The notes: generated by a model not told the origin, from the sequence alone. DNA of 64,000 nucleotides from an uncultured Desulfobacter sp. (GCF_963666145.1 NZ_OY762614.1:806001-870000), one strand, 5' to 3'. Shown: positions 18,591 to 27,372, counted from the first letter of the stretch. A program made the numbers and translations.

Positions 18591-20720
18591 TCAGTCAATA
18601 CTGCCGAGCACCTGGCGGGGCCTGACACCGTCGGAAGGGGCGACGATTCCCTGCTTTTCCATCAGATCAATGATCCTTGCGGCCCGGTTGTAACCGATCC
18701 TTAATGCCCGCTGCACCCCGGATATGGACGCCTGGCGGGTGGACATGACAAAATCCAGGGCCTGCTGGTACTTTTCATCGTACTCATCATCGTCAAAGGA
18801 AACCGCCTGCATGGGCTCTTCTTCCCGTTCCGTGGTCACCTCTGAAATGTAGTCAGGTTTTCCCTGGGCCTTGACAAACGCTGTGATGGCACCCAATTCC
18901 CGTTCGGACAGAAAAGTGCCGTGGACCCGCTTGAGCCGGGCGGTACCCGGAGGCACAAAAAGCATATCGCCCCGCCCCAGAAGGGTTTCCGCCCCATTGG
19001 CATCTATGATGGTCCTGGAGTCGGTCTTGGAAGAGACCTGAAAGGAAATCCGGGTGGGGAAATTGGCCTTGATAATGCCGGTGAGGACATCCACCGAAGG
19101 CCGCTGTGTGGCCAGAATCATGTGGATGCCGGCAGCCCTGGCCATCTGGGCAATGCGGGTCAAGGAAAATTCAATATCCTTGCTGGCGGTCATCATCAAA
19201 TCCGCCAACTCGTCAATGATCACGACAATATAGGGAAAGCTGGTTAATTCTTCATCCATATCCGACAGATCCGCGGTCCGGATTTTTCTGTTATACTGCT
19301 CTATATTCCGCACATGCAGCTGGGCCAGTTTTTCATACCGCTGCTCCATTTCCCTGACCACCCATTGAAGAGCGATGTTTGCCTTTTTCATGTCTGTGAT
19401 AACAGGCGTAATCAGGTGCGGAATGTCGTTGAACAATGACAGTTCAATGCGTTTGGGGTCAATCATAATGAACTTGACCCGGTCGGGGGTGGATTTATAC
19501 AAAATGCTGCAGATCATGGCGTTGAGCGCCACGCTTTTACCGGTTCCGGTGGCCCCGGCAATGAGCAGATGGGGCATTCTTTCAAGACCGACCACCACAG
19601 GCTTTCCAATGATATCCTTGCCCAGGCAGATGGGCGCAGGAGACTTGATTTCAGCAAAGGCAGGTGCGCTCACAACATCCCTGAACGGCACGACACACAT
19701 GGCAGGATTTGGAATCTCAATACCGATGACATCCTTGCCCGGAATTGGGGCCACAATACGAATACTCAGGGCACTTAGCGCCAGGGCCAGATCATCTGCC
19801 AGGTTCACGATCTTGCTGATCTTGATCCCCGGGGCGGGCTTATACTCAAAGGTGGTAATTACAGGACCCGGCAGCACCTCCATCACTTCACCTTTGATAC
19901 CAAAGTACCCTAGTTTTTGCTCCAGCAGTTCCGCATCCCGCCGGATGGCTTCATGGTCCACCACGGTTTCCAGGCCGCCCTTTTCAAGAAAATCAATGGA
20001 AGGCAGACGGTTTGCGCCATGACCCGTTCCATCAGCACTGTCCTGACAATTTGACCGGAAGAAAGATTGGTCTGCCGGTTTCATTGGCTGCGGCCGGACA
20101 GATTCCGAAATCTTCACCTTGTCTTCAGATGTTTCCAAGGGTTTTGACTCGATCTCTTTGGCTTTTTTAAGGTTATTAAGCACCTGTATTACCAAAGGCC
20201 CGGGGGACGTTTTTGCCTGGACGCTTTTTTCTTCTTTTTCTTTGGGTGCTTCGGGTTCAGGCTCTTTTTCCGAAAGTTCGGCCAAGTCCGGTTCGGGCAA
20301 TGCAGTGTCGCAGGGTTCACACTCAACCGTTAAGTCAAGGATATCATCATCCTGGCCGGCGGGCGGCTCTTTTTCATCAACGGTCACAGGGGGTGGCACA
20401 AACGTCGGAAACATTTCAACAGGCGTCTCGAATTGTGTCTTAAGTGCTTCATGGACGCTGAGCAGTTCATCATATTTATTCTGAAGTTTGACATACCTGT
20501 CCGCCAGGTTCAAATTGGTCAACAACAGTTTGACATATGGATTGGGCTTGGTCTGTCTGCCAAAGGATTGCTCCGCTTTTTCCATTTCACCGGTCATCAC
20601 CCGTGCAATACGTTCGGCATCAGCCTGTCCGGTATCCCCATTGATCTGAAATTGATACTCTCCACATTCGGTTTTTAAACGCAAAAGATTTTTATCTAAG
20701 CTGTAATTCTTTTTTTCCAC
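18591..20720 (-). CDS. ftsK: FtsK/SpoIIIE-type DNA translocase with ZapA-like N-terminus and no membrane anchor
   Basis: The 709-residue protein starts at GTG. The C-terminal two-thirds is a complete FtsK motor: the alpha/beta region from about 245, Walker A GATGTGKSV (K395), Walker B VIIDELADL, RPSVDVLTG, and a winged-helix gamma domain (about 645-709; ISGVQRALRIGYNRAARII) that in FtsK reads KOPS sites. Canonical FtsK has four N-terminal membrane helices; none is present. Residues about 15-90 instead resemble the cell-division protein ZapA, notably LLLTNLNLADRYVKLQ followed by a coiled coil. A Pro/Glu-rich linker (about 95-235) joins the halves. It may link the FtsZ ring to chromosome pumping. 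Confidence 0.88.
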   Translation of the reverse strand: MEKKNYSLDKNLLRLKTECGEYQFQINGDTGQADAERIARVMTGEMEKAEQSFGRQTKPNPYVKLLLTNLNLADRYVKLQNKYDELLSVHEALKTQFETPVEMFPTFVPPPVTVDEKEPPAGQDDDILDLTVECEPCDTALPEPDLAELSEKEPEPEAPKEKEEKSVQAKTSPGPLVIQVLNNLKKAKEIESKPLETSEDKVKISESVRPQPMKPADQSFFRSNCQDSADGTGHGANRLPSIDFLEKGGLETVVDHEAIRRDAELLEQKLGYFGIKGEVMEVLPGPVITTFEYKPAPGIKISKIVNLADDLALALSALSIRIVAPIPGKDVIGIEIPNPAMCVVPFRDVVSAPAFAEIKSPAPICLGKDIIGKPVVVGLERMPHLLIAGATGTGKSVALNAMICSILYKSTPDRVKFIMIDPKRIELSLFNDIPHLITPVITDMKKANIALQWVVREMEQRYEKLAQLHVRNIEQYNRKIRTADLSDMDEELTSFPYIVVIIDELADLMMTASKDIEFSLTRIAQMARAAGIHMILATQRPSVDVLTGIIKANFPTRISFQVSSKTDSRTIIDANGAETLLGRGDMLFVPPGTARLKRVHGTFLSERELGAITAFVKAQGKPDYISEVTTEREEEPMQAVSFDDDEYDEKYQQALDFVMSTRQASISGVQRALRIGYNRAARIIDLMEKQGIVAPSDGVRPRQVLGSID

Positions 20721-21034
20721 GCTAAATAATACTTTCCTGGGATAATACTTATGAACATTTACCGAGCCGGTCTCAACCGGTCAGCCCACATCGAATTTGT
20801 TAACACGTTAACCGGTTGGCGTTCGTCTTTGACTAGAACTCAAGCTAACACAACCGCACAGGTTATAGCATAACCTAAACCGGGATTCCAGGCAGTTGAA
20901 CTATTTTACTTTTCCACGTGGACAGACCGGCCTGGCTGTGCAGGATTTTAAGTTTTCCCGTGTCAATCGTTATCAAGGTGTGGTATTTGTGCCGATGGAA
21001 TCAGGATAACATCAATTTTTAACGGCCCTTGATT
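20721..21034. other. Non-coding divergent gap with small palindromes
   Basis: This 314-base gap lies between the ftsK start and the next plus-strand gene. It contains two GTTAAC palindromes close together (20,799-20,812) and repeated ACCGG/CCGGT elements around 20,761-20,820. No gene or RNA was recognised; it presumably carries both promoters. Confidence 0.4.
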
Positions 21035-21310
21035 ATGAAAAACAATATATCCCAAACTCCAACAATTGATAATGGTCATAAGCCTGCCAAACTATCGCCC
21101 TTTGGCAGGCTGTTTCGGCTCTTTGCCTCATGGCTGGGATTTACCGGCCTCTATGCAGCATTTTCGGTCTGTCCGTTCTGTGGGCAGCAGGGGTGCCCGG
21201 TGGGCATGGCATCGGCAGGTACGGTGGGGGCATTTTTAGCCCTGTGCCTCCAGGACTGGAAGCGCCTTTTTTCATACGTCAAAAATCGCGTTACGTCATC
21301 AAAAAACTGA
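21035..21310 (+). CDS. Small membrane-associated protein with Cys-Pro-rich motif
   Basis: The 91-residue product has a hydrophobic segment containing SVCPFCGQQGCPVG, with three Cys in a CPFCx4C pattern, and a second hydrophobic stretch (GTVGAFLALCLQ). The ATG at 21,035 is chosen; a TTG two codons earlier is possible. The Cys cluster could bind a metal or form a redox pair. No family was recognised. It is followed by a weak hairpin and converges with the amidase gene. Confidence 0.5.
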   Translation: MKNNISQTPTIDNGHKPAKLSPFGRLFRLFASWLGFTGLYAAFSVCPFCGQQGCPVGMASAGTVGAFLALCLQDWKRLFSYVKNRVTSSKN

Positions 21311-21333
21311 AAAAAAGTATTTTCAGTCTTTTG
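21306..21333 (+). terminator. Possible terminator after the Cys-Pro protein
   Basis: ACTGAAAA and TTTTCAGT form a stem around AAAGTA, followed by CTTTTG. The stem is AT-rich and short. It lies exactly between two convergent stop codons, so it may act on both strands. Confidence 0.45.
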
Positions 21334-21336
21334 ACA

Positions 21337-22671
21337 TTACCCGGCAATGGGCAGATAAACCCCAGTTCCTTTGGGCAGATCGCTGAAATCAGAAATCTTA
21401 TTGCCCGGAACCGGCCCCCGGCCCGGAATATTGTAAATGGTTCCGGGATCTTTGAATTTGGCACCGGCGATTTTATAGGCCGTTTTATACTTTGTAAGGT
21501 TAAAAGGCCCTTTGTATCCCACCACCAGACGGGTGCCGGGAGGAAGGTCATCCCAGTCCGAAATCACGCGCCCGGTTAAGCTTTTCCCCGAAGGAAGAAA
21601 ATAGATGGTGGAGGCTGCATGATACGCCCCGCCAGCATGGGACCAGGCCGTCATCTGACCGGAAATGGTTTTAATGATGCTTTGGGTCTGGGTTTGGACT
21701 TGTTCCGTCTCCTGGTTGAGCTGGACCTTTGTGCCTGCAGGCAGACGGTCCCAACCCAGACTTGAAGCGACCTTGTCTCCGGCCAGGGTTTTTCCCCAGG
21801 GCAGCACATAGACCGTACTGGGGGCGTCATAATCTTCGCCTGCAATGGTCCAGGCAGAATTCTGCGTTGAAATGACATCGGACGCCGGGACCGGGGATAT
21901 TTTCTGTCCGAAGCGGATACCGGTACCGGGTTCGGGATAAAACACGTTGGCCAGCATGGGATCAGGTGACAAGCGCCCTGCCCTGACATCAGGATCAAAA
22001 TACCAGGTTGGCCCGAGTCCTGCACGAATTCTGTCAAAATTTTTCGCACATCGTTTACGCCCTCTGTGATTTCTGGAAAACCATTGATTGGGTTTGCCGT
22101 ATGCAATCTGACTGTGGGTTAAAACGTCTTTATCTTCAAGGCCATAGAACTGTTTGAGGACAACCAGCAGCATCCCCCCGGACCTGTACTGACTGTCGGT
22201 CAGCGGGGCGGAATGGTAGCCGACAAACTCAATGCCCACGGAGATATCACTGACATTGGAAACCCCGTCCCACATGGAGAGCCCGGCATGATCCGCCCGG
22301 TATTTCTTATCCAGAATTCGATAAACCGTCCCGTTTCTGGCCACCACATAGTTGGCATGCCCGCCGGGTGTGGCCCGACCATTATTAAAGCATTTCCCCT
22401 TGGAAACCACCCGTAACGTACTTTCCAGTCCCAACTCAGACGTATGCACGATGATCAAGCGGGTTTGGGGGCGTTCCTTTTTTTTAAACTGCGGATTGAT
22501 TTGGGAACGATAATCGACAATGCGATTCTGGAACCGGACAAGATCAGAACGTGAATAATTTTGTGCAGCCCGCACCGGAACCGTCATCAACAGCATGACA
22601 ATCAGTATCAGGATAATAACAGGGCCGGAAGCAGAACCCTTTGAAAATTTGAGACAAGGTTCAATATTCAT
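21337..22671 (-). CDS. Secreted N-acetylmuramoyl-L-alanine amidase domain protein with C-terminal triple repeat
   Basis: The 444-residue product has an N-terminal signal peptide (hydrophobic 18-34, ending VPVRA). An Amidase_2/PGRP-like domain follows (about 70-230) with LIIVHTSELG, NYVVARNGTVYRILD, ADHAGLSMWDG, and VGIEFVGYH. VLTHSQIAYGKPN supplies a late zinc ligand. Family members cut the lactyl-Ala bond of peptidoglycan. After about 290 come three imperfect 45-50 residue repeats, each with an AW/YKIAG start, a Tyr-x-x-Pro-G-K-like centre and a DLPxGT end; these may be wall-binding. The first catalytic His sits in IVHTS rather than the usual HHT. Confidence 0.8.
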   Translation of the reverse strand: MNIEPCLKFSKGSASGPVIILILIVMLLMTVPVRAAQNYSRSDLVRFQNRIVDYRSQINPQFKKKERPQTRLIIVHTSELGLESTLRVVSKGKCFNNGRATPGGHANYVVARNGTVYRILDKKYRADHAGLSMWDGVSNVSDISVGIEFVGYHSAPLTDSQYRSGGMLLVVLKQFYGLEDKDVLTHSQIAYGKPNQWFSRNHRGRKRCAKNFDRIRAGLGPTWYFDPDVRAGRLSPDPMLANVFYPEPGTGIRFGQKISPVPASDVISTQNSAWTIAGEDYDAPSTVYVLPWGKTLAGDKVASSLGWDRLPAGTKVQLNQETEQVQTQTQSIIKTISGQMTAWSHAGGAYHAASTIYFLPSGKSLTGRVISDWDDLPPGTRLVVGYKGPFNLTKYKTAYKIAGAKFKDPGTIYNIPGRGPVPGNKISDFSDLPKGTGVYLPIAG

Positions 22672-22756
22672 GGTTTAAAATTATATCAACACAGTTGTGA
22701 ATTTGCAAAGGGCTGGCCCATAAAGAATTAAAAAAGGATGATCTTGTATCCATCGG

Positions 22757-24736
22757 TTATGAATCCTTATACCTGGCTGCGATTAATTTAATCGTATTTT
22801 CTATGGCAAAAAAACCATCGACGAGTCTGGGATCAAACAAGGCTTCTTTTTCCCCAAGGATGATGTTCATGGATTTTTCATGGGAGAAGGCCGGTTTATA
22901 GCATCGTTCACTGATCAGCGCATCATACACGTCACAGATGGCCATAATTCTGCCACAAAGGGGAATCTTTTCGCCACAGAGCGCTTCCGGATATCCTTTA
23001 CCGTCCCAGCGTTCATGATGGGAGCCTGCGATCTTGGAACCCATTTTTAAAAAAGCGTTATCCTGGCCTTCTGTTTCCGTTCTTTGAAGCGTATCTCTGC
23101 CGATAGAGGCGTGGGTTTTCATGATTTCAAATTCTTCATCTGTCAAGTTGCCCGGCTTTAGCAATATATTGTCCGGGATACCGACCTTGCCGATATCATG
23201 TAGCGGTGCGGCGTGGTAAAGCGTTTCAATATAGTCATCGGTTAAAATATCCGAAAATAAGCCGGCCTGTTTTAAATGAACCGCCAGGGCTTTGGCATAA
23301 TTCTGGGTTCTCACAATATGCTGCCCGGTTTCAGGATCGCGAGTTTCAACCAGGCTGACAACAGTTTTTATGGTAAACTGCTGGGCGTTTGCAAGTTTTT
23401 TAAACCATGCAAATGAGGCTTTTTTGGCCGCTATAAACCGAGCAAAAGAGGTAAACACAAACGTAAAAACCGTTAAAAAAAACGGCCAGACAGGAGAAAT
23501 AAACATGGATAGTTTAATGAAACAAAGCAAACTTGATATCACTAAAATAACACTCCAGGCCGCGGTTCCCGTTAAAAGGACCATGGGCGAGGCTGAAGAA
23601 AAAAGCAGAAGTATCATGAGGATGCCGGTGAACAGACAGACGCCGGAAATAAAACCCTTGGACCAGATGGGTATAATCACCTGGCAATTTTGATAGACGC
23701 TGCTTAATATAGCGGCATGGGCTTCTACCCCCGGATAGTTCGGGTCAAAAACCGTATGATGAATATCACCCAGCCCGGTTGCAGACGCCCCGATAAAAAG
23801 AATTTTTCCCTGGATGTCCGCCGGGGAATAGTTCTTGTTTAAAATATCCACGGCACTGATAAATTTATGGGATCTGCCGGGGCCTGTGAATCTTATGTTG
23901 ATATATCCGTTTGGCGTTATTGGGATCTTGTATGAATCTGCTTTTATGTAAGGACCGAAAAAATTTTCCGATACATTCACATTCTTAATGTTGTGGGCTT
24001 TTAAAAAAGTGGAAAGGGCTAAATTGGTAAACGTTTTATCTTTAAATGAAATCAAAAGAGGCGTTGATCTTAGCAGCCCATCCATATCCGATTTATTATT
24101 AAGAAATCCTGTATAGTTAAGCGATGTTTCAATTTGAAGCGTATTGGTCAAAACACCTTCAGCCTGATCGACGTTTAACTGCCCGGATTGATCCACAACA
24201 TCAAAAGGAATGCGCAACGGCGGCATTTTTTTGTTAAAATGATCAAAATAAAAATACCTGGCACCCACGGCGTCAGCATGCCTTAAAATATGCGCCAGGT
24301 ATAGATCGTTATCCTGCATTGCAGGCGGAACCCCTGTGAATCCAATGTTTAAGGCGAAATCTTTTTGAAATTGCTGCTGAATATTTTTCAGTGAGTTGCG
24401 ATCCGGCTCGGGAAACAGGATATCAAGTCCCATGGCGGCGGGGTGGTTGCCGGATAACTCCTTGATAAGCTTGGCCACCAGATATCTGGGCCAAGGCCAT
24501 TGCCCGACGGCGGAAAGGCTGGTTTCGTCAATATCGATAATGGTGATGCGGTTTGACACCGATCCTGTTGCAGAGGTTTCAAGCAAAAAATCATAAAAAA
24601 AATTATCTACTTTTTTAAATACGGCGCGTTGGGTCTGTGCACCGAAACACAGAAACAGTGTTATGAACAAAACAACCGTCAACTGCCGCCATGTTGACGT
24701 GCTGTTTCGAAAAATGTTTTCAAAATCGGAATTCAA
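22757..24736 (-). CDS. CHASE2 sensor with HD-GYP cyclic di-GMP phosphodiesterase domain
   Basis: This 659-residue membrane protein starts at TTG. A membrane helix (about 18-36) precedes an extracellular CHASE2 domain (about 40-350; IIDIDETSLSAVGQWPWPR, DILFPEPD). Three hydrophobic helices follow (about 355-430). An HD-GYP domain lies at about 465-640 with HAAPLHDIGKVGIPDNIL, HHERWDGKGYP and the conserved H and D ligands. HD-GYP proteins hydrolyse c-di-GMP. It is the last gene of a three-gene operon with an OmpA-type lipoprotein and a FecR protein, with gaps of only 22 and 14 bp. Confidence 0.92.
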   Translation of the reverse strand: MNSDFENIFRNSTSTWRQLTVVLFITLFLCFGAQTQRAVFKKVDNFFYDFLLETSATGSVSNRITIIDIDETSLSAVGQWPWPRYLVAKLIKELSGNHPAAMGLDILFPEPDRNSLKNIQQQFQKDFALNIGFTGVPPAMQDNDLYLAHILRHADAVGARYFYFDHFNKKMPPLRIPFDVVDQSGQLNVDQAEGVLTNTLQIETSLNYTGFLNNKSDMDGLLRSTPLLISFKDKTFTNLALSTFLKAHNIKNVNVSENFFGPYIKADSYKIPITPNGYINIRFTGPGRSHKFISAVDILNKNYSPADIQGKILFIGASATGLGDIHHTVFDPNYPGVEAHAAILSSVYQNCQVIIPIWSKGFISGVCLFTGILMILLLFSSASPMVLLTGTAAWSVILVISSLLCFIKLSMFISPVWPFFLTVFTFVFTSFARFIAAKKASFAWFKKLANAQQFTIKTVVSLVETRDPETGQHIVRTQNYAKALAVHLKQAGLFSDILTDDYIETLYHAAPLHDIGKVGIPDNILLKPGNLTDEEFEIMKTHASIGRDTLQRTETEGQDNAFLKMGSKIAGSHHERWDGKGYPEALCGEKIPLCGRIMAICDVYDALISERCYKPAFSHEKSMNIILGEKEALFDPRLVDGFFAIENTIKLIAARYKDS

Positions 24737-24758
24737 AGAAAACTCCGCATCTATTCGC

Positions 24759-25358
24759 CTACTTGACCATTATCTCAACTCTTCGATTTTTTTCCTCTGA
24801 GACATCGTCACCTGTCATCACTAACGGGTCATTCTCCCCATGGGAGGTAACTGACACATGTCTCAAATCAATATCTGCATCTTTCAAAATTTTTTCAACG
24901 ACCTTGGCCCGGCCCAGGGCCAGTTTATAATTATAATCCGCGTCACCTTTGGTGTCAGAGTGCCCGATAATATTTACCTCTGATGGTTCACGCGCTTTGG
25001 CCAATCTAAGGACATCGTCGATCAGAGCTGCAGACTCTGGTTGCAAACGATCCGAGCCGAATTCAAAGTAGAGAAGAATCGAGACAGGTTTTAAGGGTTC
25101 TGCCTGAAAAAGCGTTTTGTATTGATCCTGGACCTTAGTCTTTTCAACGGTTTTTGTATCAATTTTTGAGGCGGCCTGGCCGACCGTTGCGCAGCTATAG
25201 GGTTTTTCCAGTGTGATGAAGGACGCATCGTTTTCTACGATGACACTGCCTGCTTTATTATCCTGATTATCCTGCTCCGGCAAAAGGATCACCGTCGTCT
25301 TCGCGCCGCAGGAAAAAAGGAAAAGCGTTCCCGCCAAAAGAAGAATGTAGCGAATCAT
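24759..25358 (-). CDS. OmpA-family lipoprotein
   Basis: The 199-residue product has a lipoprotein signal (LLLAGTLFLFSC, lipobox Cys at about residue 17). A C-terminal OmpA domain (about 90-199) carries FEFGSDRLQPES, VNIIGHSDTKGDADYN, and the NRRVEI ending that contacts peptidoglycan. It probably anchors or senses the cell wall. It sits in the middle of the FecR/OmpA/CHASE2-HD-GYP operon. An AAAGGAA site precedes the ATG. Confidence 0.9.
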   Translation of the reverse strand: MIRYILLLAGTLFLFSCGAKTTVILLPEQDNQDNKAGSVIVENDASFITLEKPYSCATVGQAASKIDTKTVEKTKVQDQYKTLFQAEPLKPVSILLYFEFGSDRLQPESAALIDDVLRLAKAREPSEVNIIGHSDTKGDADYNYKLALGRAKVVEKILKDADIDLRHVSVTSHGENDPLVMTGDDVSEEKNRRVEIMVK

Positions 25359-25372
25359 GTCAGATTCCTTTC

Positions 25373-25813
25373 TTAATCGACCTGAATAATAAAATGTGTT
25401 CCCCGGGTACCGACAATTGCGTTTGGCGTTTCTAAAGAAACTTTATCGGGTGCAAGCTTTCCAATTCGGCCTGAATTATAAATTGCCTGTCCCTTTTTAA
25501 GATAAAGATCAAAGGCATATACATTATTTTCAGGTTCAAATATATAGTCCCTGACATTGCATTCTGTATTCTGGTCTACAGCGATGGTTGTACCGTCCTC
25601 AAATATTATTCCGGCCGACCCGCCGGCTTTTGTAATCAGTACATCTGATTTAAAAATCGGGTCCCCTTCAGCCGTCGCGACAATCGTTTCGCCCCGTTTG
25701 ATGGAAACATCGCCGGAAACCTTTTTAAAAAAGGCAACCTTTCCATCCTGAGCGAATGCGGTTGTGCTGCATCCAACCATAAAAATCAGAACAATCTTGA
25801 TAAGATTTTTCAT
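25373..25813 (-). CDS. Secreted FecR-domain protein
   Basis: The 146-residue product starts at the ATG at 25,813, preceded by GGGGG; the longer frame is rejected. It has a signal peptide (MKNLIKIVLIFMVGCSTTAFA) and a FecR domain with VSGDVSIKRGE, GDPIFKSDVLITKAGGSAGIIFEDGT and TPNAIVGTRGTHF. FecR domains of this type accompany CHASE2 proteins in many Proteobacteria and may be the ligand-facing partner. It is the first gene of the three-gene operon. Confidence 0.88.
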   Translation of the reverse strand: MKNLIKIVLIFMVGCSTTAFAQDGKVAFFKKVSGDVSIKRGETIVATAEGDPIFKSDVLITKAGGSAGIIFEDGTTIAVDQNTECNVRDYIFEPENNVYAFDLYLKKGQAIYNSGRIGKLAPDKVSLETPNAIVGTRGTHFIIQVD

Positions 25814-26051
25814 GAATCCCCCACAGCGATTTTTGGTAAAATTGATTAATATTATATATTTACTGCTGTTATTTTGAAAATGCAATTTATAAATCTTTAT
25901 TTACTGAAATATATTTCCCATTTCTCGAAACAATAACTGACTGGACGATGCAATGAATAAAAATGACTGGTACAGCGACCACGGTGCGAAATGCTCCAAG
26001 CATCCACATGCTTGTTGCAGCTGAAAAACGATTCCAGTAGAAAGCGAAACA

Positions 26052-26096
26052 AGACAAAAAAAAACCCGGTTTCAGAAGACAGGCGCTGAAACCGGG
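26052..26096 (-). terminator. Rho-independent terminator of the PPOX gene
   Basis: CCCGGTTTCAG and CTGAAACCGGG form a perfect 11-bp stem. On the minus strand the stem is followed by about ten T, so it ends leftward transcription from the PPOX gene, 37 bp after its stop. Confidence 0.9.
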
Positions 26097-26132
26097 CTCC
26101 GTTTATTTAAAACCTCGGTCATTATTGCATTG

Positions 26133-26510
26133 TTATAGCAACTTTTCCGCCCCCTTATAAACCGCTTCGACCTTCAGTGCTGCGGCACCATGGCCCGGGT
26201 GTTTTTCGGGATTCCAGGTTTTCATATCGTCAAACACAGGTCCCTGGGTATGGTACTCAAGCGTGCCCTTGATCTGATAAGAGGTGTTATCCGATGTAAT
26301 GAACAAAAGGCTTGCCTTGTTTCCGACGTTGATATTCTCCATGGTTTTAGAAAAATAGTTGTTGGCCACAACCAGGGTTTGTTCATCATATTTGCTCACA
26401 CAGGTCGCATAAATGGCATTGGGTAGCCCGTCCTTGTTAACGGTGGATAATACAACAGGGCCTTTGTGGTTGTCCCAGGCTTTGCTGGTTTCTTCTGGTA
26501 ATTCAGACAT
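26133..26510 (-). CDS. Pyridoxamine 5'-phosphate oxidase-family (flavin-binding split-barrel) protein
   Basis: This 125-residue protein has the PPOX split-barrel pattern: GPVVLSTVNKDGLPNAIYAT at the N-terminus, then NYFSKTMENINVGNKASLLF and a YQIKGTLEY strand. Such small proteins bind FMN, F420 or haem; the cofactor cannot be read here. An AAAGGAGAT site precedes the ATG and a strong terminator follows, so it is monocistronic. Confidence 0.85.
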   Translation of the reverse strand: MSELPEETSKAWDNHKGPVVLSTVNKDGLPNAIYATCVSKYDEQTLVVANNYFSKTMENINVGNKASLLFITSDNTSYQIKGTLEYHTQGPVFDDMKTWNPEKHPGHGAAALKVEAVYKGAEKLL

Positions 26511-26805
26511 ATGTTATCTCCTTTGGTTTAAATTTATGTACCGCTTTGTGCAAACGGTACATATACACAAAATGTACAACGGCGTACACACAGCATATAC
26601 CGTGCCCGCTAATCCCCCGGCTGCTTTTTTCTCTACTTTAAACAGGCAGATTAAACCTATGAGATGACAGCAATTCTCAATATGGATTTTAATCGACTCA
26701 AGGATACCGAAACCTGTTGAAATCACGTTAGCCGAAATCATGATTTTATGATATTTCAGACTCATTTGGGCCAAATTTAGAATTGCTGATGAGATGATTT
26801 TATGA
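26511..26805. other. Non-coding gap before tRNA-Leu
   Basis: No convincing gene is seen in this gap between the divergent PPOX gene and the tRNA promoter. Short reading frames on both strands lack ribosome-binding sites. Confidence 0.4.
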
Positions 26806-26834
26806 TTGACAACCAAACCCAATTCAGTTATTTA
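26806..26834 (+). promoter_or_regulatory. Sigma-70 type promoter of tRNA-Leu
   Basis: TTGACA at 26,806-26,811 is followed after 17 bases by TATTTA at 26,829-26,834, placing the transcript start about 5 bases before the tRNA. Confidence 0.65.
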
Positions 26835-26845
26835 GTTCATTCTAC

Positions 26846-26932
26846 GCCGGAGTGGTGGAATTGGTAGACGCAGAGGACTCAAAATCCTCCGGCCGCAAGG
26901 CCTTGCGAGTTCAAGTCTCGCCTCCGGTACCA
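26846..26932 (+). tRNA. tRNA-Leu (anticodon CAA)
   Basis: This 87-nt class II tRNA has an acceptor stem GCCGGAG / CTCCGGT, an anticodon stem GAGGA/TCCTC with loop CTCAAAA (anticodon CAA at positions 34-36), a variable arm GGCCGCAAGGCC, a T-arm with GTTCAAGTC, and an encoded CCA end. It is the insertion site of the element that follows. The 3' 60 bases (from the anticodon stem) are duplicated at 43,275-43,334. Confidence 0.95.
26873..26932 (+). repeat. attL: 60-bp direct repeat inside tRNA-Leu
   Basis: The sequence from the anticodon stem through CCA is identical to 43,275-43,334. Beyond the CCA the two copies stay similar for about 48 more bases (39 matching) through the hairpin terminators. 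The crossover therefore kept the tRNA gene intact. Confidence 0.92.
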
Positions 26933-26940
26933 AGCATATC

Positions 26941-26977
26941 AGGGCTTTCAGCGTTTTAGCTGGAAGCCTTTTTATTT
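26941..26977 (+). terminator. tRNA-Leu terminator
   Basis: A hairpin built from GGCTTTCAGC and GCTGGAAGCC is followed by TTTTTATTTT, directly after the tRNA. A diverged copy follows attR at 43,344-43,380. Confidence 0.8.
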
Positions 26978-26987
26978 TAAAGCACCG

Positions 26988-27009
26988 GTCAGCATGCAAA
27001 TAGCATGCA
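26988..27009. repeat. 22-bp end site, left copy
   Basis: These 22 bases are identical to 43,128-43,149. The core is GCATGC-AAATA-GCATGC, both a direct and an inverted repeat. It lies 55 bp inside attL and is a likely integrase arm or excisionase binding site. Confidence 0.7.
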
Positions 27010-27039
27010 GTATATTTTCCACATCTAAGCGCTCTTGAG

Positions 27040-27372
27040 ATGAATGGGGCTGTTTTTATCCGTATGACAGATGACGAACTTGATATCTTGGCTGCTAAAA
27101 TTGCTGTCCGAATTGGTGTCCTCCCCAGGTGGATGACCTTGAAGCAAGCTTCACAATATTCCAATATTGGGCAAAAGCGATTGATTGATATGGTCAGGCA
27201 TGGTGAATTAGACGGCTTTCAGGATTTATCTTTGAAAACGAAACCGTGGAGATTTGATAAAAATTCTATTGATAACCATATGGAATCTCAAGTGGCAATT
27301 GCCCGGATGGAGCGGGAAGAACATATAAAATTTGTCAAAAAAATCATCTCATCACTTAAAGAATCTGATTGA
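27040..27372 (+). CDS. Helix-turn-helix protein, possible excisionase
   Basis: The 110-residue product has a MerR/excisionase-type DNA-binding domain at about 30-80 (LKQASQYSNIGQKRLIDMVRHG, then WRFDKNSIDNHM). The N-terminal segment MTDDELDILAAKIAVRI is typical of helix-turn-helix proteins on integrative elements. It is the only plus-strand gene of the left end and begins 30 bp after the left 22-bp site, which suits a recombination directionality factor. That role is inference. The start has only a weak site; an ATG at 27,064 is possible. Confidence 0.6.
   Translation: MNGAVFIRMTDDELDILAAKIAVRIGVLPRWMTLKQASQYSNIGQKRLIDMVRHGELDGFQDLSLKTKPWRFDKNSIDNHMESQVAIARMEREEHIKFVKKIISSLKESD

Noticed and set aside
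26514..26822. Open frame of 102 codons upstream of the PPOX gene
   Set aside because: No ribosome-binding site, no recognisable content, and it spans the PPOX promoter region.
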